This document shows positions 54,011-62,636 of a stretch of DNA of 64,000 nucleotides, piece after piece; the stretch's first letter is position 1; every line of letters starts with the position of its first letter. The stretch spans positions 296,369 through 360,368 of the forward strand of contig NZ_FOKZ01000001.1 of NCBI RefSeq assembly GCF_900112285.1, written 5' to 3'. Both the position numbers and the translations under genes were made by a program. A model generated the notes under the pieces. It saw only the letters and a list, made by a program, of their open reading frames with translations. It was not told the DNA's origin and ran no database searches. The stretch comes from Polaromonas sp. OV174 (lineage in GTDB: Bacteria; Pseudomonadota; Gammaproteobacteria; Burkholderiales; Burkholderiaceae_C).

Positions 54011-54868
54011 GTGCCTGATTCCAATTCCTCTTCCTCTTCGCCCTTGCCCCGGGGCGCTCTGACGCTGCCCGTCATTCGCAGCATAGGCCTGGCCCAGCCT
54101 TTACGTTGGCTGGTGCGTGGCGCACAGGACATGCGGCGCGGCGGCTGGCTGAGCCTGGCGCACGGTCTGGCGCTGGCCGCTTTTGGTGGCTTGCTGCTGC
54201 TGTTGGCGCGCGACCGCTTCTGGTTGCTGGCGGGCGCGTTTTCCGGTTTTCTGGTGGTGGCGCCGGTGCTGGCCACTGGCTTGTATGCCATCAGCCGCGC
54301 GCTAGAGCGGGGCGAGGCTGTCAATCTGCAACTCATCATCAAGACCTGGACGCGCTGGCAATACTCGCGCTACGCGGTCAGTGGCGGCTATTGGAGCCTG
54401 GTGCGATTTGGCCTGTTGCTGGCCCTGGCTGGTACGGGCTGGGTGCTGACCTCGGCCGCGCTCATCACGCTGCTGGCCGAGCAGCCCATATACACGCCGC
54501 TGGACTTCTTGCGCCATGTCGTGCTCGCGCCCAACTCCCATCTGTTTGAACTCTGGCTTAGCCTGGGCGGGCTGATGGCCGCGCCCATTTTTGCCTCCAG
54601 CGTGATTGCCATGCCGCTGCTGCTGGACAGGCGCGTCAACGTGCTGCAGGCGGTGCTGGCCAGCTGGCAGGCGGTGCTGACCAACCCCATCCCGCTGGCC
54701 CTGTGGGCCGGGCTGATCATGGGCTTGAGTTTGCTGGGCCTGGGCTCGCTGTTGATCGGCCTCGTGGCCGTGCTGCCCTGGCTGGGCCACGCCAGCTGGC
54801 ATGCTTACCGTGATCTGGTCGATGCCAGCGCGCTGCCGGAGCGCCTGCCTCCCGAGGGATCGATTTGA
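54011..54868 (+). CDS. DUF2189 integral membrane protein (copy 2)
   Basis: About 285 residues, starting most likely at GTG 54011 (VPDSNSSSSS). It shares the family plan: WLVRGAQDMRRGGWLSLAHGL, VVAPVLATGLYAISRALERGE, a middle block of helices and the end GLVAVLPWLGHASWHAYRDLV. It differs strongly from copy 1 in sequence, so the pair is old. Its stop overlaps the start of the DUF2788 gene (TGATG), indicating joint translation. Function unknown. Confidence 0.8.
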   Translation: MPDSNSSSSSPLPRGALTLPVIRSIGLAQPLRWLVRGAQDMRRGGWLSLAHGLALAAFGGLLLLLARDRFWLLAGAFSGFLVVAPVLATGLYAISRALERGEAVNLQLIIKTWTRWQYSRYAVSGGYWSLVRFGLLLALAGTGWVLTSAALITLLAEQPIYTPLDFLRHVVLAPNSHLFELWLSLGGLMAAPIFASSVIAMPLLLDRRVNVLQAVLASWQAVLTNPIPLALWAGLIMGLSLLGLGSLLIGLVAVLPWLGHASWHAYRDLVDASALPERLPPEGSI

Positions 54869-55077
54869 TGTTTGGTTACTCGGAAGAGCAGGTCGCCGCC
54901 TTTGGCCTGTCCTTTGGCGTGGGGGCTTTCATGCTCTACATGCTTTTCATCATTGGCCACCTGGCCTGGAAGTCCAAGGCCGGCAAGTTCGGCACCTTTG
55001 TCATTTTTCTGGGCCTGGCCTTTGGCATGGTAGGTTTTGTCGCCAAATACCTGATCCAGTGGGCGCTGGAAAAGTAG
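54868..55077 (+). CDS. DUF2788 small membrane protein
   Basis: A 69-residue protein (MFGYSEEQVAAFGLSFGVGA) with two membrane segments (about 10-31 and 44-63) and the family ending AKYLIQWALEK. It overlaps the DUF2189 gene by one base. The family is conserved in betaproteobacteria without a known role. It is too small for an enzyme and may be a membrane accessory factor. Confidence 0.8.
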   Translation: MFGYSEEQVAAFGLSFGVGAFMLYMLFIIGHLAWKSKAGKFGTFVIFLGLAFGMVGFVAKYLIQWALEK

Positions 55078-55092
55078 CGCGAGGCCCGGGCC

Positions 55093-56049
55093 TTAGCGGG
55101 GTGTGCCAGTGCCTTGGGCCAAGGCCGCTCTGGCCGCGGCCAAGTCCCAGCCGGCCCAGCCGCAGCTCTTGAATAGCACCGGTCCCGTCACCGGGAAGTC
55201 CTTGGCTCGAACCACGTCGGCCAGGCTGGCAAAACGGCTGACATCGAGGCCGGCCTGCAGCAGGTCGCCGGCTTCGTGTTCTGCGTCCACGGTGTCCACG
55301 ACCACCGTGCCTTGTGCGGCGAAGAAGCGGCACAGCTCGGCATCCAGCTCCAGCATTTGCGGCGTGAAAGCACCGACGGCGACAATAAAGGCATCCTTGC
55401 GAGGCCGGGCGCTGAGCACCACGCCGCTGGCTGGCGTGCAGGTGACGGCCATGGCGCAGTGGGCCAGCGCCTCATTGGCATCGGTGACGACGCGGGCTTG
55501 CAGGCCTAGCGACTGGGCATGCAGCGCCAGTGCCTGGGCGCTGGCCGCGCGGCGCGAGGCAATGACAAATTCCTTGACCTCCAGGCCTTCGGCAAAGGCC
55601 TCCAGATGGGCTTTGCCCTGAACGCCCGCACCCACGATCAGCATGGGCCCTTGTGTGCAGGGCGCCAGCCGCTGGGCCGCCAGCAGGGAGACGGCAGCGG
55701 TGCGCCGCGCCGTGACGGTCGGGCCGTCCAGCACCAACTTGCGCTGGCCGCTGGCCACGTCAAACACCACCACGTCGCCCTGTATCGTGGCCAGGCCGCT
55801 GCCTGCATTGGCTGGCGTGAAGGTGATGAGCTTGGTGATGGCGGTGCGGCTGTCCAGGGCCGGCATGACAAACAGGCTGCCGCCGCCGGCCAGGGGCTGA
55901 ACCAGGCGCGCGGGCACCTGAACCGAGGGGTCTTGCAGCAAGCGGGTCAGTTCGCTCACCAGCAAGGTGTAGGGCAGACGGGCTGCCGTCTGCGCAGGAT
56001 CCAGCAGCACGGAGTGGGGCGGCAGGGGGAAGGGGGTGGCAGGGCTCAT
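55093..56049 (-). CDS. Ornithine cyclodeaminase/mu-crystallin family reductase
   Basis: A 318-residue NAD(P)-binding protein. It has LFVMPALDSRTAITKLITFTP (substrate region with Lys), the Rossmann motif MLIVGAGVQGKAHLEAFAEG, ASGVVLSARPRKDAFIVAVG, and VVVDTVDAEHEAGDLLQA. Members close to this length and pattern act as Delta1-pyrroline-2-carboxylate / Delta1-piperideine-2-carboxylate reductases (LhpI type) in hydroxyproline, proline or lysine routes; true ornithine cyclodeaminases are longer. The exact substrate cannot be read from sequence. Convergent with DUF2788. Confidence 0.85.
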   Translation of the reverse strand: MSPATPFPLPPHSVLLDPAQTAARLPYTLLVSELTRLLQDPSVQVPARLVQPLAGGGSLFVMPALDSRTAITKLITFTPANAGSGLATIQGDVVVFDVASGQRKLVLDGPTVTARRTAAVSLLAAQRLAPCTQGPMLIVGAGVQGKAHLEAFAEGLEVKEFVIASRRAASAQALALHAQSLGLQARVVTDANEALAHCAMAVTCTPASGVVLSARPRKDAFIVAVGAFTPQMLELDAELCRFFAAQGTVVVDTVDAEHEAGDLLQAGLDVSRFASLADVVRAKDFPVTGPVLFKSCGWAGWDLAAARAALAQGTGTPR

Positions 56050-56159
56050 GCCGCAATGGTAAAGGGGGCTGGCTGCCCAAGTGCTTGATAGCGCAGATTC
56101 ATGAGCCCGGTGCTACTTAGGCAACAGCGGCGCACCGCAGCCGCCTTACTTGCCTCACC

Positions 56160-56831
56160 TTATTTTTTGATGAGCGCGCCGGTTTTGGGGTCGAATTTCA
56201 CCGTTCTCACCTGCCCGTTCTGGCCCGGAAACTCATCAAAAACCGCGCGCACCAGATAGGGCACCAGCAGTGGCAGCTCGTCGCTAAAGCCTTCGTAAAT
56301 GGCTTGGGACTCAAACACCGTGCGCGGCTTGCCCGGTGGGCTGGCCTGGCTGTCCAGCAGGCGCAGGCGCAGGCTGCTGGTGTACAGGGTCTGGCTCACC
56401 TGGCGGTCGCCCACATAGCGTGGGCCGAAGGGGTCAGGCACCCAGGCGCCGGGGAAGATGCGGCCGGCGGCATCGCGGTAAGGCGGCATAAAGACCAGGT
56501 TGTCTTGGTAAACCGGTTGCAGCCAGGTTTTGTCTTCCCGGTTCTGGCCGACCTTGAGATCGACCTGGATGCGCCCCGTTTGCCCGGCCGGCGCACGCCT
56601 CAAGCCCTGCTTTTCAAGCTCGGCCTGCACCTGGCTTTCGTAACTGGCTAGCTCCAACTCACGGCTGTTGTCGACCTGGCTGAGAAAACTGAAGCTGCTG
56701 TCGGCCGTGTCGGCTGGCCACTGGTTGAAGCTGGTGACCCGCGCTGTGATCGGGCTGGCACAGGCGGTTAGCAAAGCCGTGAGTAACAAGGCCAAGCCTA
56801 GGCGCGATGAAACAAGCAGCCTTGAAACCAT
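56160..56831 (-). CDS. DUF4136 lipoprotein
   Basis: The ATG at 56831 gives a compact lipoprotein signal (MVSRLLVSSRLGLALLLTA, lipobox LTAC); ATGs at 56858 and 56873 are alternatives. The mature domain (ITARVTSFNQWPADTADSSF, LELASYESQVQAELEKQGLR, IQVDLKVGQ) has the DUF4136 pattern of envelope lipoproteins. Function unknown; members are thought to sit in the outer membrane. It is divergent from the metalloprotease gene. Confidence 0.8.
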   Translation of the reverse strand: MVSRLLVSSRLGLALLLTALLTACASPITARVTSFNQWPADTADSSFSFLSQVDNSRELELASYESQVQAELEKQGLRRAPAGQTGRIQVDLKVGQNREDKTWLQPVYQDNLVFMPPYRDAAGRIFPGAWVPDPFGPRYVGDRQVSQTLYTSSLRLRLLDSQASPPGKPRTVFESQAIYEGFSDELPLLVPYLVRAVFDEFPGQNGQVRTVKFDPKTGALIKK

Positions 56832-56996
56832 GGCGTGTTGAAATGCGGAAAATGGCATGACAGGTAGATACATAGGGCTTCAATTTTGTTCCGCTGGGGA
56901 GCGCTTGCTCAAGTAAAGTCGGCGCATGCGCTGACGGCGGGCCGGCATGGAAAGGTTTGCCATGCTACAAGAGATGACGGTGACAAGGAATTTATT

Positions 56997-57890
56997 ATGA
57001 AATGGGAAGGCAACCGGGAATCCGACAACGTCGAAGACCGGCGCGATGACGCTGGCGGTGGTGGTTTTCGCGGCGGTGGCGGCCTGTTGGGCGGGCGCAG
57101 CATAGGCATTGGCACCATCGTGGTGGCGCTACTGGGCGGCTGGGTGTTGGGCATCAATCCGCTGACGATACTGAGCCTGTTGAGCGGCGGCGCCCCGCCG
57201 GCCCAGGTGCAGCAACAACAAGGGCCTGCCCATCGCCCGCCCGCTGATGACCGTATGGCCAAGTTTGTCTCCACCGTGCTGGCCGATACCGAGGACGTCT
57301 GGAAAGACGTGTTTGCCAAGGGTGGGGGCACTTACCAGGAGCCGCGCCTGGTGCTGTTTCGCGGTGCCACGCAAACCGCCTGCGGCCAAGGCCAGGCGGC
57401 GATGGGGCCGTTTTATTGCCCGGCCGACCAAAAGGTATACATCGATCTCGGCTTTTACGAAACCCTGAAAAGCCGGCTGGGCGCGCCCGGCGATTTTGCC
57501 CAGGCTTATGTGATCGCCCATGAGGTGGGCCACCATGTGCAGAACCTGCTGGGCATCAGCGGCAAGATGGATCAGATGCGCAGCCGGGTCAGCAAGACCG
57601 AATACAACGCCCTGAGCGTGCGGCTGGAGTTGCAGGCCGACTGCTTTGCCGGTGTCTGGGCCAACCACGCCCAAAGCGCACGCCAGATCCTGGAGCAGGG
57701 CGATGTCGAGGAGGCCATGAATGCGGCCGCCAAAATTGGTGATGACGCGCTGCAGCGCAGCAGCGGCGGTGCGGTGGTGCCCGAGAGCTTTACCCACGGC
57801 ACCAGCGCCCAGCGCCAGCGCTGGTTCGACACAGGCCTGAAGACCGGAAGCGTCAAGGCTTGCGATACCTTTAGCGCCAGAAATTTATAG
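56997..57890 (+). CDS. ypfJ: YpfJ-family zinc metalloprotease-like protein
   Basis: The start ATG 56997 follows AAGGA. The 297-residue protein opens MKWEGNRESDNVEDRRDD, then a Gly-rich stretch, one membrane anchor (IGIGTIVVALLGGWVLGI), and the neutral zinc metallopeptidase domain: FVSTVLADTEDVWKDVFA, GPFYCPADQKVYIDLGF, the zinc motif AYVIAHEVGHHVQNLLG (about 173-189), and RLELQADCFAGVWANHA. All catalytic residues are present. The physiological substrate of the family is unknown. Confidence 0.92.
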   Translation: MKWEGNRESDNVEDRRDDAGGGGFRGGGGLLGGRSIGIGTIVVALLGGWVLGINPLTILSLLSGGAPPAQVQQQQGPAHRPPADDRMAKFVSTVLADTEDVWKDVFAKGGGTYQEPRLVLFRGATQTACGQGQAAMGPFYCPADQKVYIDLGFYETLKSRLGAPGDFAQAYVIAHEVGHHVQNLLGISGKMDQMRSRVSKTEYNALSVRLELQADCFAGVWANHAQSARQILEQGDVEEAMNAAAKIGDDALQRSSGGAVVPESFTHGTSAQRQRWFDTGLKTGSVKACDTFSARNL

Positions 57891-58053
57891 GAAATCGTGC
57901 CGTAGCCATTGCAGGATATGCTGTGACAGCTATGAAAATCATAGTACCAAGAAGATTTTCTGAAGGCCAGTGGCGCCTGCAAGGCAAGGCATTGGCCGCT
58001 GCTTTGGCGGGCAAAACGGGGATTTGGCCCAAAGTGCGACAATAGTGGGCTAA

Positions 58054-59505
58054 ATGACCTCCTCTTTTTCTAATCTTTCGCTGGCAGAACCGCTGGCCCG
58101 CGCCGTAGCCGAAATGGGCTACGAAACCATGACTCCCATTCAAGAGCAGGCCATTCCGGTGGTGCTGCAGGGCAGAGACGTCATGGGCGCCGCGCAAACT
58201 GGCACCGGCAAAACCGCCGCTTTTGCACTTCCGCTGCTGCAGCGCATGATGAAGCATGAGAACGCCTCGACCTCGCCCGCGCGCCATCCGGTGCGTGCGC
58301 TGGTGTTGCTGCCGACGCGCGAGTTGGCCGTCCAGGTCGCCGAGCAGGTCAAGTTCTATGCCAAATACACCAACCTGAACAGTGCGGTGGTGTTTGGCGG
58401 TATGGACATGAAGCCGCAAACGGCTGAGCTCAAAAAAGGCGTCGAGGTGCTGGTGGCCACTCCAGGTCGCTTGCTGGATCACATCGAAGCCAAGAACGCC
58501 GTGTTGAACCAGGTCGAGTACGTGGTGCTCGACGAGGCCGATCGCATGCTGGACATCGGCTTTTTGCCCGATCTGCAGCGCATCTTGAGCTACCTGCCCA
58601 AGCAGCGCATCACCTTGCTGTTTTCGGCCACCTTCTCACCCGAGATCAAGCGCCTGGCGTCCAGCTTTCTGCAGGATCCGGTGACCATCGAAGTGGCGCG
58701 CTCCAACGCCACCGCCTCGACGGTCGAGCAGCATTTCTACAGTGTGGGCGCTGACGACAAACGCCGCGCGCTGCACCAAATCCTCAAGGCCCGCGGCATC
58801 AAGCAGGCCTTTGTGTTTGTCAATAGCAAACTCGGTTGCGCCCGTCTGGCCCGTTCGCTGGAGCGCGAAGGCCTGAAAACCACGGCCCTGCACGGCGACA
58901 AAAGCCAGGACGAACGGCTGAAAGCGCTGGAAGCTTTTAAAAGCGGCGAGGTGGATCTGCTGGTCTGTACTGACGTGGCGGCCCGCGGCTTGGACATCAA
59001 GGACGTGCCGGCGGTATTCAACTTTGACGTGCCTTTCAACGCCGAAGACTATGTGCACCGCATTGGCCGTACCGGCCGTGCCGGGGCCTCCGGTCTGGCG
59101 GTGAGTTTTGTTGCCGGCAGCGACCAGCGTCTGGTGGCCGACATTGAAAAGCTGATCAAGACCAAGATCGAGCTGGAGCCTATGGAGTTTGAAGAGGACC
59201 GCCCCCGCATCAGCGAGCAAGGTCGCATCAACGATGGCCGCCGCATGTACCGCGATGGCGGTGATGGCGAGGCACGCGCCCCCCGCGAGCGTATCGAACG
59301 CCGGGAGCGCCGCGAGTACACGCCGCATCGCCAGCTGGCTGCGCCTCGTGATCCGTTTTTTGACCAGCCCTATGAGCCCAGCGCCGCGCCAGCAGCGCAG
59401 CCGGCCTGGGAAGCCGCCGCCAAGGCCGGCCCGAACCGCAGCGGCGTGTCAGCCAATATCAAACCCAAGAAGAAAATCGCCGCGCTGTTCAAGGCCGGCG
59501 AATAG
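58054..59505 (+). CDS. rhlE: DEAD-box RNA helicase, RhlE type
   Basis: A 483-residue helicase with all motifs: Q motif TPIQEQAIP, I AQTGTGKT, Ia PTRELAVQV, GG, Ib TPGR, II DEAD (VVLDEADRMLD), III SAT, IV FVFVNS, V ARGLDI and VI HRIGRTGRAG. The C-terminal tail (about 390-483) is basic and Arg-rich (PRERIERRERREYTPHR) and ends with NIKPKKKIAALF, as in RhlE proteins of Burkholderiales. It likely remodels rRNA or mRNA, often in the cold. A terminator follows immediately, inside the convergent apaH end. Confidence 0.93.
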   Translation: MTSSFSNLSLAEPLARAVAEMGYETMTPIQEQAIPVVLQGRDVMGAAQTGTGKTAAFALPLLQRMMKHENASTSPARHPVRALVLLPTRELAVQVAEQVKFYAKYTNLNSAVVFGGMDMKPQTAELKKGVEVLVATPGRLLDHIEAKNAVLNQVEYVVLDEADRMLDIGFLPDLQRILSYLPKQRITLLFSATFSPEIKRLASSFLQDPVTIEVARSNATASTVEQHFYSVGADDKRRALHQILKARGIKQAFVFVNSKLGCARLARSLEREGLKTTALHGDKSQDERLKALEAFKSGEVDLLVCTDVAARGLDIKDVPAVFNFDVPFNAEDYVHRIGRTGRAGASGLAVSFVAGSDQRLVADIEKLIKTKIELEPMEFEEDRPRISEQGRINDGRRMYRDGGDGEARAPRERIERRERREYTPHRQLAAPRDPFFDQPYEPSAAPAAQPAWEAAAKAGPNRSGVSANIKPKKKIAALFKAGE

Positions 59506-59509
59506 CCAC

Positions 59510-60370
59510 TCAGGCCTGCTTTGGGCCTGGTTTTTGGGCCTGCTCACAAGGCACGCTGATCAACTCAAACGCGCCTGCCGCGGCTCCCAGTCGGGCGGCC
59601 GTCAGGCAACCACCCCAGACGCAGCCGGTATCCAGCGGCAAGACATGCTTGCCCCAGCTGGTGCTGCGCTTTTGGTCGGTGACCAGCGTGGACCAATGGC
59701 CGAAGGCCACGGGTGTGGCCAGGGTGCGGCGCCCCGGCACCTCGAACCACGGCAGGTAGCCCTGGGGTGCGGCGCTGGCGCCTTCGGTGCTGTGAAATTC
59801 CATGACGCCGTCAGGTGTGCAAAAGCGCAGGCGCGTCAGCGCATTCACGATGACCCTGAGCCGGTCGGCACCTGCCAGCCCGTCATGCCATTGGTCGGGC
59901 GTATTGCCGTACATGGCGCTCAAGAAACCTTTTGGATCCGGTCCCTGCAAGGCCTGCTCCACTTCTGCGGCCAGCGCCAGGGTTTGCGCCGCGCTCCACT
60001 GGGGCAGCACACCGGCATGCACCAGCAGCCAGCCATGGCGCTGCAGGGCCATGGACCGGTGCCGCAGCCAGTCCAGCAGCGCTGGGCCATCGGCGGCCTG
60101 CAAGACGGCTTGCACGGTATCGCTGCGGCCCACCGGACGCACGCCATGCCACAGCGCCAGCAGGTGCAGATCGTGATTGCCGAGCAGGCATTGCGCGGCG
60201 TCGCCCAATGCGCTCAATTGCCGCAGCACGCCAAGCGAGTCCGGCCCGCGGTTGACCAGGTCACCCAGCAGATACAAAGTGTCGCGGCTTGGGGAAAAAT
60301 CTATTTTTTCCAGAAGACGTTGAAATGGCGCTTGGCAACCCTGCAGGTCACCGATCAAGTACATTGACAT
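59510..60370 (-). CDS. apaH: Symmetrical diadenosine tetraphosphatase ApaH
   Basis: ApaH hydrolyses Ap4A symmetrically to two ADP and also removes Np4 caps from RNA. The 286-residue metallophosphoesterase starts MSMYLIGDLQGCQAPFQRLL and contains LYLLGDLVNRGPDSLGVLR, LLGNHDLHLLAL, LLVHAGVLPQW and VAFGHWSTL, all metal-ligand motifs of the family. ATG 60370 and 60364 are both possible starts. The stop lies four bases from the rhlE stop (convergent), and the start only 24 bases from a divergent CBS/transporter-domain gene, so their promoters must overlap coding sequence. Confidence 0.95.
   Translation of the reverse strand: MSMYLIGDLQGCQAPFQRLLEKIDFSPSRDTLYLLGDLVNRGPDSLGVLRQLSALGDAAQCLLGNHDLHLLALWHGVRPVGRSDTVQAVLQAADGPALLDWLRHRSMALQRHGWLLVHAGVLPQWSAAQTLALAAEVEQALQGPDPKGFLSAMYGNTPDQWHDGLAGADRLRVIVNALTRLRFCTPDGVMEFHSTEGASAAPQGYLPWFEVPGRRTLATPVAFGHWSTLVTDQKRSTSWGKHVLPLDTGCVWGGCLTAARLGAAAGAFELISVPCEQAQKPGPKQA
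59511..59535 (+). terminator. Intrinsic terminator of rhlE
   Basis: Stem caggcc/ggcctg with a seven-base loop is followed by gttttt, beginning 6 bases after the rhlE stop and lying within the 3' end of convergent apaH. Confidence 0.65.
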
Positions 60371-60394
60371 GGTGTTTATTCTTAGTTCGGATTC

Positions 60395-61702
60395 ATGGAT
60401 TTTCTGCTGATTGCATTTTTGACCCTGCTTAATGGTGTGTTTGCCATGTCGGAGATGGCGCTGGCTTCCAGCCGAAAGGCTAGGTTGACCGCCATGGCCG
60501 AATCGGGTGACAGGGGCGCGCAATCGGCTCTTGGGCTGCTGGGCAACCCGACGCAGTTCCTGTCGTCGGTGCAGGTGGGCATCACCTCCATCGGCATGCT
60601 TAACGGCATTATTGGCGAAGCTGCGTTTAGCGGCCGGTTGGCGGTCTGGATACAAAGCTTTGGCGTGTCGTCGGGCGCTGCCGAGATTTCCGCCACGGCG
60701 CTGGTGGTGACGGTGATTACCTTCATCACCATTGTGTTTGGCGAGCTGGTGCCCAAGCGCATTGGCCAGCTCTACCCCGAAACCGTCGCCAGGTTGGTGT
60801 CCCGGCCCATGATGTGGGTGGCCAGTATTGCCAAGCCGTTTGTCAAACTGCTTTCGCTCAGCACTCATGCGGTATTGAGGCTGCTACGGGTTGACAACAG
60901 CGCTGGCCGATCCGTCACCGAAGAGGAGATTGCTGCCAGCCTGGAAGAGGGTGTCGATGCCGGCTTGATCGAGGAGCATGAGCACCAGATGGTGCAGAAC
61001 GTGTTTTTGCTCGACGACCGTTTGCTGACGTCGCTGATGCTGCCGCGCTCCGACATCGAGTGGCTGGATGCCTCCGATACGGTTGCTCAGGCCATCGAGA
61101 AGGCCGGTGCCACCGGCCACTCGTGGTATCCCGTGTGCCGGGGCAGTCTGGATGATGTGGTTGGCGTGCTCAATATCGCCAAACTGCTGGCTTTGGGCGG
61201 CCAGATTCAATCGACGCCTTTGGCGGCCGACCGTATCGAGGTCTATGCCATCCCGGCTGTCTTTGTGCCAGAGACCCTCACCGGCATGGAGTTGCTCGAG
61301 CAGTTTCGCGCCAAGTCCACCCGCATCGTGTTCGTGGTCGATGAATACGGCGTGGTGCAAGGGCTGATGACGCCCATGGACATGCTGGAGGCGATCACCG
61401 GCGAGTTGCAGCCTGGCGCGCAAGTCGATGCCTGGGCAACCCAACGCGAGGATGGCAGCTGGCTGATTGACGGTGTCATGCCGGTCGCCGAGCTCAAGGC
61501 CCGGCTGGACATCAGAGAGCTGCCGGAAGAGGACAGGGGGCGCTACAACACCGTAGCGGGTTTGCTGATGGCCGTGTCCGGGCGCTTGCCCGTGACCGGC
61601 GAACGCATTGAATGTGCCGGGTGGGTATTTGAAGTGGTTGATCTGGATGGCAAACGTATCGACAAGATACTTGCCACTCCCTCTATTGCCCTGGCTGACT
61701 AA
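60395..61702 (+). CDS. CNNM/CBS-domain membrane protein (CorC-HlyC family)
   Basis: A 435-residue protein: an N-terminal CNNM membrane domain (MDFLLIAFLTLLNGVFAMSE, SSVQVGITSIGMLNGIIGEA, FITIVFGELVPKRIG), a CBS pair (about 205-340: LMLPRSDIEWLDASDTV, HSWYPVCRGSLDDVVGVLNI, IVFVVDEYGVVQGLMTPMD) and a C-terminal CorC_HlyC domain (WLIDGVMPVAELKARLDI). The family is linked to magnesium/cobalt efflux; the old name hemolysin is misleading. Starts 24 bases from divergent apaH. Confidence 0.92.
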   Translation: MDFLLIAFLTLLNGVFAMSEMALASSRKARLTAMAESGDRGAQSALGLLGNPTQFLSSVQVGITSIGMLNGIIGEAAFSGRLAVWIQSFGVSSGAAEISATALVVTVITFITIVFGELVPKRIGQLYPETVARLVSRPMMWVASIAKPFVKLLSLSTHAVLRLLRVDNSAGRSVTEEEIAASLEEGVDAGLIEEHEHQMVQNVFLLDDRLLTSLMLPRSDIEWLDASDTVAQAIEKAGATGHSWYPVCRGSLDDVVGVLNIAKLLALGGQIQSTPLAADRIEVYAIPAVFVPETLTGMELLEQFRAKSTRIVFVVDEYGVVQGLMTPMDMLEAITGELQPGAQVDAWATQREDGSWLIDGVMPVAELKARLDIRELPEEDRGRYNTVAGLLMAVSGRLPVTGERIECAGWVFEVVDLDGKRIDKILATPSIALAD

Positions 61703-61782
61703 GCTCGTTCCTTCTCGGCTATTTGTCCCTTGGCCGACTGGAAAAGTACGATGGCTGCATGATGTTTAATTCAATTCAAGCC

Positions 61783-62573
61783 GAGGGTGTAAGAAGTTTG
61801 ATGTAAACCGTCAATTGCCGGGAAGCTGCTGCTTCGTATGGAGCAATGATGACCATAGAGAAGATCCGTTGCCCACCGAACTGAGGCCCACCCTGATTTT
61901 CTCGGCGGCTGATGCCGTTCTGGATGACGTCAAAGTCTGGCAATCTCGCCCCCTGGATGCCCTGTACTCCATCGTGTACATGGACTGCATTCACGTCAAG
62001 GTGCGCGGCAGCGGCGCGGTCCGGGTCAAGGCCCTGTACCTGGCCAGTGGCGTTAACTTGGATGGCATTAAGGAGGTACTGGGTCTGTAGATGATCCAGA
62101 CCGAAGGAGCCAAGTTCTGGCTGTAGGTGGTGACCGAATTGCAGAGCTGGGGCGTGGCCGACATCTTCATCCAGCGCAGTCACCGAGGATGAGTCCTTTA
62201 TCAGACTCACGGAATTCGAGGGCAAGTGGGATGCATCGTTAGTGCCGACTGGGCAATCTTGGCGGCGTAATTGGATACGCCTGACACCGTTCTTTGTCTA
62301 TCCTGGCGCCATCCGCAAAGTGATCTGCACGACCTGCGCCATTGAATCGGTGAACATGGGCTTGAGGGAAGTTACCAAGGCCTAAGGTTCAGTTTCAATC
62401 GAGGAAGCCATATTCAAATTGTTCTACTTGGCCCCCCGAACAACATCAGCCAGAAATGGACCATGTCGATACGGGATTGGAGGGCAGCCCTGAATCGTTT
62501 TACTATTCAGTTTGACAAGCGCATGCCGTGCGTCTAACTAAACCGCCGCTTACACAAAATCCGGGACACCCTC
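61783..62573 (+). mobile_element. Decayed IS256-family insertion sequence
   Basis: The ends show inverted repeats: left gagggtgtaagaagtttgat at 61783, and right, read as its complement, gagggtgtcccggattttgt ending at 62573; about 16 of 24 bases match, including the first eight. The element is 791 bp, while intact IS256-type elements are about 1.3 kb, so a large internal part is deleted. The transposase inside is broken. I see no target duplication in the flanks. It lies at the border of the polysaccharide locus. Confidence 0.75.
61816..62530 (+). pseudogene. IS256-family (mutator-type) transposase, broken
   Basis: Recognisable pieces: DDVKVWQSRPLDALYSIVYM, then HVKVRGSG and KALYLASGVNLDGIKEVLGL, a TAG where the family has Trp (LGLW), IQTEGAKFWL, another stop, and VTELQSWGVADIFI. 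Sequence is then lost and resumes with FEGKWDASLVP, QSWRRNWIRLTPFFVYPGAIRKV (in part), AIESVNMGLREVTKA and later frame-shifted C-terminal sequence. Two in-frame stops, a deletion of about the central third and a frameshift make it inactive. Confidence 0.85.
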
Positions 62574-62636
62574 GGCGTTGCGGATGGTCGCCTCTAAATT
62601 CAAATGATGAACAGGACCGAACAGGAGAGGACAGCA

